64,000 nt of DNA from Kiloniella litopenaei (GCF_000982415.1 NZ_LANI01000019.1:1-64000); one strand, 5' to 3'. Shown: positions 26,215-35,871, numbered from the stretch's first letter. The notes: generated by a model not told the origin, from the sequence alone. Made by a program: numbers and translations.

Positions 26215-27114
26215 TTGCTGAAGAAAAGACATTTGCCGAATTTAAACGCTCTTCGTGCCTTTGAAGCTGCTGCTAGGCATCTGAATTTCCGCCTCGCCTC
26301 CGAAGAACTTAATATCACTCACTCGGCTATCAGCCATCATATCAAAAATCTTGAGGATCAATTGGGCGTAAACCTTTTTGCCCGCGCCGGACGAAATGTG
26401 GTTCTAACCGAGGCTGGTAAACTCTATTTGCCCATTCTTGAAGATAGCTTTGATAGAATTGCGGATGGGGCACGTATGGTGCAATCCCTTGAACGCCCCA
26501 AAACTTTACTGGTTCAGGTTTATATAACTGTCGCCATGTTTTGGTTACTTCCCCGAATTCACGAATTTTACAAAATCAGTAAGGGGATCCAGGCACAGCT
26601 AAATACATCTTACCTGGATTGGACATTTGACCGTACAGGCACAGATGTAGGTATTATCTGGGCGGCGCAGAAAGAGCCAGATCTTGTCTATTATCATCTG
26701 GCAGAAGCACGTCTATCCCCCATGTGCCACAAAGATTTGTTAGCAGGTAAACATCCCATCCAAGAACCCAAAGACCTACTAAAGCACGATATTTTACAGC
26801 TATTTAATCATAATCATGATTGGGTAATGTGGTTTAAAGAGGAAGGCATCTCAGATTGGGCACCGGATCAGGCCATTACCTTTGACAACTATCTACTTGC
26901 CCTAGAAGCAGCAAACAAAGGCCGCGGCATTGCCATGACAAACAGTCCCTTTGCAACACCCCGAGACATTAATTCACCCCTGGTTAAACCCTTTGGCGAA
27001 ACAAGCTGTCATAGTGGTGACTGGTATCTTGTCTGCAAACCGGAACTGGCCGAAAGCAACAAGGTTAAAACCTTCCACAAATGGTTGGTAAAAGAGCTAA
27101 AGAATAACGCATAA
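26215..27114 (+). CDS. LysR-family regulator, GcvA type
   Basis: Transcription regulator with an N-terminal winged helix (LNALRAFEAAARHLNF, then LASEELNITHSAISHHIKNLEDQLG) and a C-terminal substrate-binding domain, 299 aa, like GcvA. It diverges from the MttB/DMGDH genes, the normal arrangement for a LysR regulator and its target, so it probably senses a methylated amine or glycine-related ligand. The start is taken as TTG at 26215 because GAGGG lies 8 nt upstream and the family begins a few residues before LPNLNALRAFE; a TTG at 26200 is possible. The gap 26035-26214 should contain the operator; I did not find a convincing palindrome there. Confidence 0.88.
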   Translation: MLKKRHLPNLNALRAFEAAARHLNFRLASEELNITHSAISHHIKNLEDQLGVNLFARAGRNVVLTEAGKLYLPILEDSFDRIADGARMVQSLERPKTLLVQVYITVAMFWLLPRIHEFYKISKGIQAQLNTSYLDWTFDRTGTDVGIIWAAQKEPDLVYYHLAEARLSPMCHKDLLAGKHPIQEPKDLLKHDILQLFNHNHDWVMWFKEEGISDWAPDQAITFDNYLLALEAANKGRGIAMTNSPFATPRDINSPLVKPFGETSCHSGDWYLVCKPELAESNKVKTFHKWLVKELKNNA

Positions 27115-27145
27115 CAAACGAAACATCACACAGCTGTACTGAAGA

Positions 27146-27577
27146 TCAATTATTTTCAGATGCTTTACGACGCCTGTATTGCTGCATTCCCATTTCATCA
27201 AATGCAGCCTGTTCTTTTTTCTTCAGAACATCCTTTTGTCGTTTGATGTCATTTGCCTGGGCTTCTTCGTATTTCTTCAGATCCTGATAGATTTCATGTA
27301 GCTCTTGTTGTGCAATCGCTTTCAGCGTCATGACTTCTTCAATAGATGTTTCCAGCCTTTTGCGACGCTCACGTGCTGCCTCGGCATAAGCAGGATAGGT
27401 TTGCGCCATATCAGGATGTTGCGCAGCGAAATCCTGCTCTTTCAGAACCTCAGCATCCAATTTTTCAATATCCTGTTCTAGCTTGATCGCCAAGCTTTCA
27501 AGATCAGCCAGTTTTTGCTGAGCTTCGTCCAACTTCCAGCTATGAACCCGAACAATACTGTCAATTGGGGTCTTCAT
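27146..27577 (-). CDS. fliJ: Flagellar export chaperone FliJ
   Basis: Short coiled-coil protein that contacts FliI and FlhA in the export apparatus. The 143-aa sequence is almost all charged helix (LDEAQQKLADLESLAIKLEQ near the start and DLKKYEEAQANDIKRQKDVL near the end) with the FliJ-type antiparallel coiled-coil layout and no membrane segment. Its ATG overlaps the fliI stop (ATGA), which is strong support because fliI-fliJ coupling is usual. Confidence 0.88.
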   Translation of the reverse strand: MKTPIDSIVRVHSWKLDEAQQKLADLESLAIKLEQDIEKLDAEVLKEQDFAAQHPDMAQTYPAYAEAARERRKRLETSIEEVMTLKAIAQQELHEIYQDLKKYEEAQANDIKRQKDVLKKKEQAAFDEMGMQQYRRRKASENN

Positions 27578-29004
27578 GTTTTAATCCCCGTTCCATCAAT
27601 ATTCTGTGGTTCTGTCCCAGGCATTTGTCCAGATAGATCCGTTTCCGGATTAAACTCGACAGCCGGATCCCCTCCTTGTCCCCAGGGAAGTCCGACCGCA
27701 GCAGCAAGCTGTTCATATCCGGCTTCCAGATTACTTTCTTCGTATTTCCCTTGGGTCAAAAAAGCTTCCAATGCGCCATTATGAGCAATAGCTTCGTCGA
27801 TCACAGGGTCTGACCCTTCGGTATAGGCACCAATGCGAATAAGTTCTGCCATATTGTCATAGGTTGAAAGCAGTTGCCGTCCCCGTGTTACCAGCTCATT
27901 CTCTGCGTCAGAATTACACCCGGGCATTGTACGCGAAACACTCCTGAGCAAATTAATGGCCGGGAACCTGTTTCGTTCTGCAATCGCCCGATCAAGAATG
28001 ATGTGGCCATCCAGAATACCCCGAACAGCATCCGCAATTGGCTCGTTATGATCATCACCTTCAACCAGAACGGTAAAGAGCCCGGTAATAGAGCCTTTTG
28101 ATTTTACTCCCGGCCCGGCACGCTCTAGCAATTGAGGTAGTTCAGCAAAGACAGAGGGAGTATAACCTTTACTTGCAGGGGGTTCCCCGGCAGAAAGACC
28201 AATTTCGCGCATGGACATGGCAAAACGAGTCACTGAGTCCATCAGACACAAAACATCCCGGCCATTGTCCCTAAAGTATTCCGATAGCGCCATTGTCATA
28301 TAAGCTGCTTGACGCCGCATCAATGGCGGTTCGTCCGAAGTCGCGACCACAACAACAGAACGGGCAAGACCTTCTGGTCCCAGATCGTCTTCGAGCCATT
28401 CCTGAACTTCTCTTCCACGCTCACCAATCAAGCCAATCACGTTAACATCCAAAGACGTATAACGGGCCAGCATAGACAACAATACAGACTTTCCGACACC
28501 TGACCCGGCGAAGATCCCCATCCGCTGCCCCTGGCAACAGGAAAGAAAAGTATTAATGGCCCGAACACCCAGATCAATTTTACCGCCAACACGTTGGCGG
28601 CCATGGGCCGGAGGGGGCGAACTTCTAACTTTATAGGGATCAGGCCCCATTGGCAGCGGGCCTTTGCCGTCAATTGGCTCGCCCAAAGCATTAACAACGC
28701 GCCCAAGCCAGGCTTCGGACGGATGGATAGAAGGCTCGCTAGAGGCTAGAATTGCTTTACATCCCAAGCCAATACCATCAAGTGAACCGAAAGGTAATAG
28801 AAGGGCATGCCCCTGACGGAAGCCAATGACTTCACAGGGAACGCGCCTTTCGTCTTTTGCAATTAAGATACAACGCGAACCAATCACTAACAGACGATCA
28901 AGACCTGATAGCTCTACCAGCATTCCCAGAACCCCGGAAACGCGTCCATATACCTGATAATCCGAGAGGTCTGATATCTCTCTGGCTAAACTTTTGAGAG
29001 GCAT
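27574..29004 (-). CDS. fliI: Flagellum-specific ATPase FliI
   Basis: ATPase of flagellar protein export, related to F1-beta. Walker A GIFAGSGVGKSVLL lies near residue 166-180, followed by GERGREVQEW, Walker B region VLCLMDSVTRFAMSMREIGLSAGEPP (recognised as LMDSVTRFAMSMREIGL), and the FliI-specific GSITGLFTVLVEGDDHNEPI-like block. The ATG at 29004 starting MPLKSLAREI is preferred; an upstream TTG at 29028 is in frame. The gene diverges from ctrA across a 310-bp region with a perfect CtrA box (29114-29128), so CtrA probably controls fliI-fliJ as well as itself. Confidence 0.95.
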   Translation of the reverse strand: MPLKSLAREISDLSDYQVYGRVSGVLGMLVELSGLDRLLVIGSRCILIAKDERRVPCEVIGFRQGHALLLPFGSLDGIGLGCKAILASSEPSIHPSEAWLGRVVNALGEPIDGKGPLPMGPDPYKVRSSPPPAHGRQRVGGKIDLGVRAINTFLSCCQGQRMGIFAGSGVGKSVLLSMLARYTSLDVNVIGLIGERGREVQEWLEDDLGPEGLARSVVVVATSDEPPLMRRQAAYMTMALSEYFRDNGRDVLCLMDSVTRFAMSMREIGLSAGEPPASKGYTPSVFAELPQLLERAGPGVKSKGSITGLFTVLVEGDDHNEPIADAVRGILDGHIILDRAIAERNRFPAINLLRSVSRTMPGCNSDAENELVTRGRQLLSTYDNMAELIRIGAYTEGSDPVIDEAIAHNGALEAFLTQGKYEESNLEAGYEQLAAAVGLPWGQGGDPAVEFNPETDLSGQMPGTEPQNIDGTGIKT

Positions 29005-29113
29005 TCCGAATTCTATACCCTGTAACAAACATTAATTATCCAGCAACCGGGTATCCTTTTCTGAATAACCGAAGCCGAATTTTATAAATCGACACTATTT
29101 TTACACATTTGTT

Positions 29114-29128
29114 TTAATAGCAGCTTAA
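29114..29128. promoter_or_regulatory. Perfect CtrA box in the fliI-ctrA intergenic region
   Basis: TTAATAGCAGCTTAA matches TTAA-N7-TTAA exactly, 110 bp upstream of fliI and about 190 bp upstream of ctrA. Additional weaker elements lie nearer ctrA: ATGGTTAAC (29261-29269, reverse complement GTTAACCAT) and TTTA-N7-TTAA at 29284-29298. Autoregulation of ctrA is established in Caulobacter. Confidence 0.7.
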
Positions 29129-29314
29129 CCAGAAATTCTTTCCAAAAAATCAATTTTGGCGGAAAAATAGCCATATTGTGTAAAATTTATTCTAAATTCC
29201 CAGGTATTTTTTAACTTTTTGAGATCCTTGGTAAGATTTTGTTAATATTCGTTACCGAAAATGGTTAACAACATTCATATTGGTTTAACGAACATTAACA
29301 ACCGGAATTTAAAC

Positions 29315-30028
29315 ATGCGAGTCTTGTTAGTAGAAGATGATGCCCCAACAGCCCAAGGTATCGAAATGATGCTCAAGTCAGAAGGCTATGTCTGCGACAC
29401 AACAGACATGGGTGAAGACGGGTTGGAAATCGGGAAAATTTACGATTACGATATTATTATACTGGATCTGATGTTGCCAGACATGGATGGCTACGAAGTC
29501 ATTCGACGTCTCCGTGCTTCCAGAGTAGAAACCCCTATCCTAATCCTATCTGGTCTGAACGGTCTTGACGACAAGATCAAAGGCCTTGGATTTGGCGCAG
29601 ATGACTATCTGACGAAGCCATTTGATAAACGAGAACTGATTGCCCGAATACAAGCAATCGTACGCCGCTCAAAAGGACACGCAGCCTCGGTTATTAACAC
29701 AGGTAAGCTCAAGGTAAATCTGGATACAAGAACAGTAGAAGTTGAGAACAAGCTCCTTCACCTTACTGGCAAAGAATACGGTATTTTGGAACTCCTTTCT
29801 TTACGTAAAGGCACAACACTTACAAAAGAAATGTTCCTCAACCATCTCTACGGCGGTATGGATGAGCCAGAGTTGAAAATCATTGACGTTTTTGTCTGCA
29901 AACTACGTAAAAAACTATCCAATGCAACAGGCGGTGAAAACTACATCGAAACGGTTTGGGGGCGCGGGTATGTTCTCCGCGATCCTGTAGAAGGCAGTGC
30001 CGATACCGCACAACTTGCTTCAGCTTAA
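29315..30028 (+). CDS. ctrA: Cell-cycle response regulator CtrA
   Basis: Master OmpR-type response regulator of alphaproteobacteria, controlling motility and cell-cycle genes. The receiver domain starts [31 protein letters not shown] (recognised as [20 protein letters not shown]), with the phospho-acceptor Asp in [17 protein letters not shown] and Lys in [10 protein letters not shown]. The C-terminal winged helix contains [46 protein letters not shown]-like sequence ([20 protein letters not shown]) and [10 protein letters not shown], which is essentially the CtrA signature. 237 aa. The ATG at 29315 is chosen over an upstream ATG at 29261 because conservation begins there. It converges with the chemotaxis operon across a strong hairpin (30099-30154). 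Confidence 0.97.
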   Translation: MRVLLVEDDAPTAQGIEMMLKSEGYVCDTTDMGEDGLEIGKIYDYDIIILDLMLPDMDGYEVIRRLRASRVETPILILSGLNGLDDKIKGLGFGADDYLTKPFDKRELIARIQAIVRRSKGHAASVINTGKLKVNLDTRTVEVENKLLHLTGKEYGILELLSLRKGTTLTKEMFLNHLYGGMDEPELKIIDVFVCKLRKKLSNATGGENYIETVWGRGYVLRDPVEGSADTAQLASA

Positions 30029-30098
30029 TTGGATCATAACCAAGGGAAGTGAACATTTCCTCGTTTGGATAATCTTTTCACTAAGTAGAACGAGAAAA

Positions 30099-30154
30099 AG
30101 ACACAATATAAAAGGCCTCTGAGATTTAATTCAGAGGCCTTTTATATTGTGTCT
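30099..30154. terminator. Very long bidirectional terminator between ctrA and cheR
   Basis: A perfect 24-bp inverted repeat starting AGACACAATATAAAAGG and ending CCTTTTATATTGTGTCT flanks an 8-nt loop. It lies between two convergent genes. On the plus strand AGTTTTGTTT follows; on the minus strand TTTTTCTCG follows. The perfect length is unusual for a simple terminator. Confidence 0.9.
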
Positions 30155-30171
30155 AGTTTTGTTTAACGAGC

Positions 30172-31014
30172 TTAAACAGCAGCCTTATTCACAAGCTCAC
30201 CATTGCGAACCAGGCCATATATTCCTCTTTTCCCTGGTATAAGTTGGAATTCATCAGAAATACCGAGAACGGTTTCGGCACCACCCAAGTATAAGAAGCC
30301 ATCATCTGGCATCTGCTTCGCAATATTTTTCAATACAGCAGATTTTGTAGGCTGATCAAAATAGATAAGCACGTTACGGCAAAAGACGATATCAAACTTC
30401 CCGAGCATTGCCGGACTTTCAAGCAGGTTAAAGGGCTTGAATGTCACCATGTTTCGGATTGAACTGTCGATCTGCCAACGATCCCCATTTTGCTGGAAGT
30501 ACTTTACAAGAAGATTGATAGGCAACCCTCTTTGTACTTCGAACTGGGTGTAAACACCTTCTTTTGCTTTATTTAGAATTTCATTGGACAAATCCGTCGC
30601 AATAATTTCTATCTTCCATCCAGCAAGAGCAGGGCCTGCTTCTTTTAACAACATAGCCAGAGTATAAGGCTCTTGCCCACTAGAACAGGCCGCAGACCAA
30701 ATTCTGATGGTTTTGCTGGATGCTCTTTTTTCCAGCATATGTGGAAGCACAAGATCTTTAAACTGGTCAAAGGGTTTTTGATCACGAAAGAAAAACGACT
30801 CATTCGTCGTCATTGCTTCCGTAATGTCATTAAGAATACGTTCGTCATTTGTCGCACGAACCTTTTGAACCAGCTCGTCAAAACCACTTAGGCTCCATTT
30901 ACGAGCAACAGGGTTCAAGCGACTTTCCAACAGATAGGCTTTATCCTGGCTCAGGACCAAACCGGAACGTTTCTTTAAAAACTGCGAAATAAAATCAAAA
31001 TCACTCACGTTCAT
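30172..31014 (-). CDS. cheR: Chemotaxis methyltransferase CheR
   Basis: Transfers methyl groups from S-adenosylmethionine to glutamates of chemoreceptors. The N-terminal helical domain (DFDFISQFLKKRSGLVLSQD) is followed by the Rossmann-like domain with TTNESFFFRDQKPFDQF, RIWSAACSSGQEPYTLAML (the SAM site) and FDIVFCRNVLIYFD. 280 aa. The ATG at 31014 overlaps the cheB stop (ATGA), so the longer in-frame start at 31119 is rejected. It is the last gene of the che operon. Confidence 0.96.
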   Translation of the reverse strand: MNVSDFDFISQFLKKRSGLVLSQDKAYLLESRLNPVARKWSLSGFDELVQKVRATNDERILNDITEAMTTNESFFFRDQKPFDQFKDLVLPHMLEKRASSKTIRIWSAACSSGQEPYTLAMLLKEAGPALAGWKIEIIATDLSNEILNKAKEGVYTQFEVQRGLPINLLVKYFQQNGDRWQIDSSIRNMVTFKPFNLLESPAMLGKFDIVFCRNVLIYFDQPTKSAVLKNIAKQMPDDGFLYLGGAETVLGISDEFQLIPGKRGIYGLVRNGELVNKAAV

Positions 31015-32195
31015 GCCGCCGACCTCATAACAAGTTGTCGTACATTGGACGCCATCTCCTTGATTGGAAGAACCGCGGAACAAAGCCCTGCAGTTGCTAC
31101 CGCCCCTGGCATCCCCCACACCACACTTGTTTGTTCGTCCTGAGCAATAACGGAACCACCGGCAGCCGTTACTACTTCTGAACCTCGTAAACCATCACTT
31201 CCCATCCCGGTTAGGATTAAAACCAAAAGACGAGAGCCATAAATCTTTGATAAACTTCTCAGCATTGGATCAACCGCAGGCCGACAGAAATTTTCGGGTG
31301 GTTCTTGATTTAAGCGAATTACAGTATTCACCCCTTGTTTTTCAAAAACCATATGATAACCGCCTGGCGCAAGATAGATATGTCCACCTTTTAGAACTTC
31401 TCCATCTTCACCTTCTTTACTTGGCATACTTGATACTCTGGCAATGTGTTCTGCCAACAAAGCAGTGAACGTGGCTGGCATGTGCTGCGTTATAACCACA
31501 GGCTGTGTAATCGTTCCCAGATTTCCAAGCACATCAAACAATGCCTGAGGTCCCCCGGTAGAACTACCAATCGCAAGAATATCAGGCTTCGTTATTGTAT
31601 CCTTCCGAAGCGTTATCGACTTGCTCGGATATAAACTCGATGATACCGCAGCTTCTGTTTTTGGCTTTACAGCTGATCCCGATGTGGTCGCCTGTTCACC
31701 CTTCGTAGCAGAAGGTAAGGGTGCTTTTTGTCCCGTTCTTGCAACCTGTCCCAGTGCTTTTACTTTTTCAACAAGCTCATATTTAAAGTCACTTGCCTTC
31801 GTCAATTCACCGGAACTAGTTGGCTTTGGAATATAATCCGCAGCCCCCAGACGCATCGCTTTCAGACTGATCTCGGCATTTTTCCGTGTTAGGGTCGATG
31901 CCATAATAATCTGTACATCAGGTTTCACCTGAAGAAGCTTTGGTAACGCCGTCAATCCATCCATGACGGGCATCTCAATATCAAGAACAACCACATCAAT
32001 ATTGTGATTTTCCAAACGCTTTACCGCTATCTCGCCATTGGAAACAGATTCAACGACACAAACATGCGGATCACTTTCTAGAATTCTGGTAAGAAGCCCA
32101 CGAATAACCGCAGAATCATCGACTACCATAATCCGATAGGCATTTTCGGATTTACCACTATTTTGAGTAGAGGATGTATTCATCGACAAGGGCAT
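31011..32195 (-). CDS. cheB: Chemotaxis protein-glutamate methylesterase CheB
   Basis: Response regulator with methylesterase output that removes receptor methyl groups. Receiver domain at about residues 20-140 (IMVVDDSAVIRGLL, VVVLDIEMPVMDGLTALP, phospho-Asp in the latter), a linker of about 65 residues rich in Lys/Ala/Thr, then the catalytic domain: AIGSSTGGPQALFDVLGNL (catalytic Ser), VITQHMPATFTALLAEHIA (catalytic His), LILTGMGSDGLRGSEVV (catalytic Asp). 394 aa. The start overlaps the cheY stop (TGATG). Confidence 0.97.
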   Translation of the reverse strand: MPLSMNTSSTQNSGKSENAYRIMVVDDSAVIRGLLTRILESDPHVCVVESVSNGEIAVKRLENHNIDVVVLDIEMPVMDGLTALPKLLQVKPDVQIIMASTLTRKNAEISLKAMRLGAADYIPKPTSSGELTKASDFKYELVEKVKALGQVARTGQKAPLPSATKGEQATTSGSAVKPKTEAAVSSSLYPSKSITLRKDTITKPDILAIGSSTGGPQALFDVLGNLGTITQPVVITQHMPATFTALLAEHIARVSSMPSKEGEDGEVLKGGHIYLAPGGYHMVFEKQGVNTVIRLNQEPPENFCRPAVDPMLRSLSKIYGSRLLVLILTGMGSDGLRGSEVVTAAGGSVIAQDEQTSVVWGMPGAVATAGLCSAVLPIKEMASNVRQLVMRSAA

Positions 32196-32560
32196 CAAAT
32201 AAGGCCCACCTGTATAAATTTAGACTCAATAATATCGCTATCAAAAGGCTTCATAATATACTCATTGGCCCCTGCAGCGATTGCCTGTTGAATGTGTTGC
32301 ATATCATTTTCTGTCGTACAGAAAACAACAATTGGCTGTTCAACATTGGGAAGAGCTCTTAGATCTTTAAGAAATTCCAACCCGTCTTTAACCGGCATGT
32401 TCCAATCGAGTAAAACAGCATCTGGCATAGATGCATTACACGCATCCAAAGCTTTCTGCCCATCTTCAGCTTCCTCGATATTAAAATTTAATCCCTCAAG
32501 AATTTTTCGCGCAACCATCCGCACGACCTTGGAGTCATCGACAACCAGACAGGTCTTCAT
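32195..32560 (-). CDS. cheY: Chemotaxis response regulator CheY
   Basis: Single receiver domain of 121 aa that carries the signal from CheA to the motor switch. It shows the acidic pair (LVVDDSKVVRMVARKIL), the phospho-Asp in AVLLDWNMPVKDGLEFL, the conserved Thr in VVFCTTEND and the Lys in EYIMKPFDSDI. The start at 32560 (MKTCLVVDD) is preferred over a GTG 30 bp upstream. It lies between cheW (63 bp gap) and cheB (overlapping). Confidence 0.94.
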   Translation of the reverse strand: MKTCLVVDDSKVVRMVARKILEGLNFNIEEAEDGQKALDACNASMPDAVLLDWNMPVKDGLEFLKDLRALPNVEQPIVVFCTTENDMQHIQQAIAAGANEYIMKPFDSDIIESKFIQVGLI

Positions 32561-32623
32561 ATTTTTGCTCCAACTTGTTTTTGAATACACAACTTACTGA
32601 ACTCTTCTGAACTAGAATACCGT

Positions 32624-33109
32624 TTATGCTGCATCCGCATTTCGGCCATAATCAAGGAACCTGTTCACATCCAGAATAACAAGAAGCTTGCCATCCAGTC
32701 GATAAATCCCCTGAGAATAATCTCTGAATCGTTGATCAAGCGTTGGTGGATTACGCTCAAAAGAACTCTCATCAACGCCAAGAACTTCGCCGACGCTGTC
32801 CACCATCAAGCTATAAAGATCATTACCATTTTCAACAACGATACTCATGGACTCTTTTTCTTCACGCGCAGGAAGACCCAACCGCTTTCGTACATCAATT
32901 GCGGTAACGATACGACCACGTAAATTCAAAGATCCCGCAATCTCTGGCGGCGCCAAAGGAATAGGTGTAATACGCTGTGGATTAATAATATCCTGTACAC
33001 TCAAAACCGGAACACCAAAAAGCTGGCCAGCGATATAGAAAGTAACAAAATCTTCGTTTTCCAAATAAGTATCACTCACAGTTTCACTCTTTCTATCGTT
33101 TAATCTCAC
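32624..33109 (-). CDS. cheW: Chemotaxis coupling protein CheW
   Basis: Scaffold linking CheA to receptors. A single CheW domain: FVTFYIAGQLFGVPVLSVQDI, then LAPPEIAGSLNLRGRIVTAID (the conserved NLRG) and GVDESSFERNPPTL-like sequence near the end. As listed it is 161 aa with a GTG that overlaps the cheA stop (GTGA); a second GTG at 33079 would give the more usual short N-terminus (SDTYLENEDFVTF) and cannot be excluded. Confidence 0.94.
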   Translation of the reverse strand: MRLNDRKSETVSDTYLENEDFVTFYIAGQLFGVPVLSVQDIINPQRITPIPLAPPEIAGSLNLRGRIVTAIDVRKRLGLPAREEKESMSIVVENGNDLYSLMVDSVGEVLGVDESSFERNPPTLDQRFRDYSQGIYRLDGKLLVILDVNRFLDYGRNADAA

Positions 33110-35871
33110 GCAGCGCCTTTAAGTTCTGCAATCGTATCCTGTAGGGTTAACAGCAAAGCTTCTCGATCAGTTTTAGAAACATAATCTTTGAAGCCCGCGG
33201 CCCGGCCACGCATTAGATCTGCTGGCGATGCAAAAGCGGATAGTGCAACCATCGGCGTTTTTGCCCAACGATGATCCTCTCGTACGGCTTCCGCAAATTC
33301 GAAACCGTTCATTCCTGGCATTTCAATGTCAGAAACAATGACATCAAAAACTTCGCCATCCTCACACAAGGACAGTGCTTCACCAGCTGATTCAACCGCT
33401 TTAACATCATATCCGGCGACTGATAACATTGGCATCAACAAGTTACGGAAAAACGGGCTGTCATCGACCAGCAGGATCTTTGACCGATCACTTTCAAAGT
33501 TCTCTTTACCGGCCTCGGATCCAAACCAATCAGGATAGGCCTGTGTCAGGAAGTATCCCGCATCAACAACATCAGTTGCTTTTTCAGCAATGATCGCACT
33601 ACCGATGTAGCCTTCTTTTTCCGCACTCAATTCAACATTCATTCGATCTTCTACAATGTCGATGATTTCATCAACAACGAGACCCATTGATCGTTCCCTG
33701 TCAGAGAACACAAGAACTGGTTGACGTCCCTCTTTTGCAAGCTCCATATCCGCTTGCATCGGGATAAGCGGCATTAGCTGCCCCCGATATTGAACGACAT
33801 GTTGACCACCAGAGCTTTCAACTTTTGATAAATCAATCTCTTCAAGTCGAGCAATCAATGCCAGCGGCACAGCTTTCGGCGCATCGTCTCCAGCACGGAA
33901 AACGAGCATTGCAACTTTTTCGTCATTCCCTGTGAGATGACGATCTTCGTGCGCCCCCAAATCTGCATCTGCAACGGCAATCTCACCTGTCGCAGCTGCA
34001 ATACCATTTGGATCAAGGATCATGACAACCGCACCATCCCCAAGAATGGTATTTCCAGAGAAGAGTTGAATATCGCGCAGAATTGGTGCGACGGGTTTAA
34101 CCACGATTTCCTCGGTATCAAAGACACGATCAACAATGATGCCAAAGGTGTAGGTACCAACCTGAGAAACAACAATAAAATTGTCTTCTCTAATCTCTTT
34201 TTCGTCACCCTCAGGCTCATCATCATCAGTTAGCTTGAGCAGGTCACGCAACGTAACCAACGGTAAAAGACGATTTCTCAATCGTAAGACAGGCGTTTCA
34301 TTGATGTGTTCAATTGTGTGTTCGGAGTGCGCAGATGTCCTTACCAGCTCCACAACAGACAGCTGTGGGATAGCAAAACGTTCTTTACAACATTCAACAA
34401 TCAAAGCCGAAACAATTGCAAGTGTCAGCGGAATTTTAATGGTAAAGATTGTTCCCTTACCTTCCGTTGAGCTCAACTCAATTGTACCACCAATTTTTTC
34501 AATATTGGTACGCACAACATCCATGCCCACACCACGACCAGATACCGCCGTAACTTCGGCAGCCGTCGAGAAGCCCGGTTTGAAGATGAATTGTTGGATC
34601 TGTTGATCATTCATACCGTCCAGTTCAGCTTCGGACGCTAGACCATTTTCAATACATTTCTCTTTAATACGATCTGTATTGAGCCCCTTACCATCATCAG
34701 AAATCTGAATGATAATATGTCCGCCTTCATGGAAAGCGTTCAAAATGACTTGCCCTGTTTCTGGCTTACCAGCGGCAACTCGATCATTTGGCATTTCCAG
34801 ACCATGATCCGCAGAGTTTCGAACCATATGTGTCAGCGGATCTTTAATTAGCTCTAGAACTTGTCGATCAAGTTCTGTTTCCGCGCCCTTCATCACCAGA
34901 TCAATTTTCTTATCCAGTTCATGCGAAAGATCGCGAATAATACGAGGTAACTTAGCCCATGCATTCCCAATTGGTTGCATACGGGTTTTCATAACACCTT
35001 CTTGCAGGTCAGATACCACATGGTTCAAACGTTGCAGCGGTGTTGCAAAATCACTTTCCTTGTGAGCCCGCAAAATTTGCAGTGTCTGATTTCGTGTCAA
35101 AACCAGTTCTGAAACCATTGTCATCAAGTTTTCAAGAACTTCCACACTGACACGAATAGACTGATTAGCAACCGAAGATCCACCATCACCAGCTGGCGCG
35201 GCAGGTGGTGGTGCTGGCTTCTTGGCTGCAGGTTTCGGAGCTGGTGCTGGTGCAGGCGCAGCAGCAGGAGGCGTTGCCTCTGCATTTAGCTCAACGACTT
35301 CAGCAGCGGGTGGTATATCCGATGTTGCGGCAGCCTCTGCAGCTGCTTGTGCAGCAAGTTCTTCTGGGCCAAGCGCTTCTCGGAAAGCACGCTCAAGCTC
35401 ATCTTCTTCGTCGTCGATATCATCATCTGCGACAGCCTCTACCGGTGCAGCTGGTGCAGCTTCTGCCGGAGCAGGAGCCACTTCGCCAGCATCACCGCCT
35501 TCAGCATGAGCATTTAATCGGCTGATCAGATCAGAATCATCACCCTCAGGTTCTTGCTCTGTGGCTTCCAAGGTTGCCAATATCTCACGAATTTGGTCCA
35601 AACACTCAAGAATAAGGGAGACACCATTTGCAGAAACAGAGAGCTCTCCGTCTCTGAATTTACCCATGATATTTTCACCCGCATGAGCGACAGATTCAAG
35701 CCTGGGTAAGCCTAGAAATCCACAGGTACCCTTGATTGTATGCATTAACCTAAAAATGCTACTCAGCAGCTCTGCGTCGTTTGGGTTCTGTTCGAGTTTG
35801 ACAAGTTCCATATCGAGTGTCGTGAGACCTTCGTTTGTCTCAGTCAGAAACTCACTCAAAAGATCATCCAT
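33106..35871 (-). CDS. cheA: Hybrid chemotaxis histidine kinase CheA with C-terminal receiver
   Basis: Receives receptor signals and phosphorylates CheY and CheB. Order of domains: Hpt with phospho-His in RLMHTIKGTCGFLG (about residue 44); an Ala/Pro/Glu-rich linker (about 125-245); the dimerisation helix pair SVEVLENLMTMVSELVLTRNQ; HATPase with HMVRNSADHGLE, GKGLNTDRI and GRGVGMDVVRT; CheW-like regulatory domain; a further stretch that looks like a second CheW-type domain (FRAGDDAPKAVPLALIARLE); and a C-terminal receiver (ILLVDDSPFFRNLLMPMLS, VIVSDIEMPGMNGFEFAEA, YVSKTDREAL). At 921 aa it is much longer than E. coli CheA. ATG at 35871 with GGAAG 7 nt upstream is chosen. Confidence 0.96.
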   Translation of the reverse strand: MDDLLSEFLTETNEGLTTLDMELVKLEQNPNDAELLSSIFRLMHTIKGTCGFLGLPRLESVAHAGENIMGKFRDGELSVSANGVSLILECLDQIREILATLEATEQEPEGDDSDLISRLNAHAEGGDAGEVAPAPAEAAPAAPVEAVADDDIDDEEDELERAFREALGPEELAAQAAAEAAATSDIPPAAEVVELNAEATPPAAAPAPAPAPKPAAKKPAPPPAAPAGDGGSSVANQSIRVSVEVLENLMTMVSELVLTRNQTLQILRAHKESDFATPLQRLNHVVSDLQEGVMKTRMQPIGNAWAKLPRIIRDLSHELDKKIDLVMKGAETELDRQVLELIKDPLTHMVRNSADHGLEMPNDRVAAGKPETGQVILNAFHEGGHIIIQISDDGKGLNTDRIKEKCIENGLASEAELDGMNDQQIQQFIFKPGFSTAAEVTAVSGRGVGMDVVRTNIEKIGGTIELSSTEGKGTIFTIKIPLTLAIVSALIVECCKERFAIPQLSVVELVRTSAHSEHTIEHINETPVLRLRNRLLPLVTLRDLLKLTDDDEPEGDEKEIREDNFIVVSQVGTYTFGIIVDRVFDTEEIVVKPVAPILRDIQLFSGNTILGDGAVVMILDPNGIAAATGEIAVADADLGAHEDRHLTGNDEKVAMLVFRAGDDAPKAVPLALIARLEEIDLSKVESSGGQHVVQYRGQLMPLIPMQADMELAKEGRQPVLVFSDRERSMGLVVDEIIDIVEDRMNVELSAEKEGYIGSAIIAEKATDVVDAGYFLTQAYPDWFGSEAGKENFESDRSKILLVDDSPFFRNLLMPMLSVAGYDVKAVESAGEALSLCEDGEVFDVIVSDIEMPGMNGFEFAEAVREDHRWAKTPMVALSAFASPADLMRGRAAGFKDYVSKTDREALLLTLQDTIAELKGAA

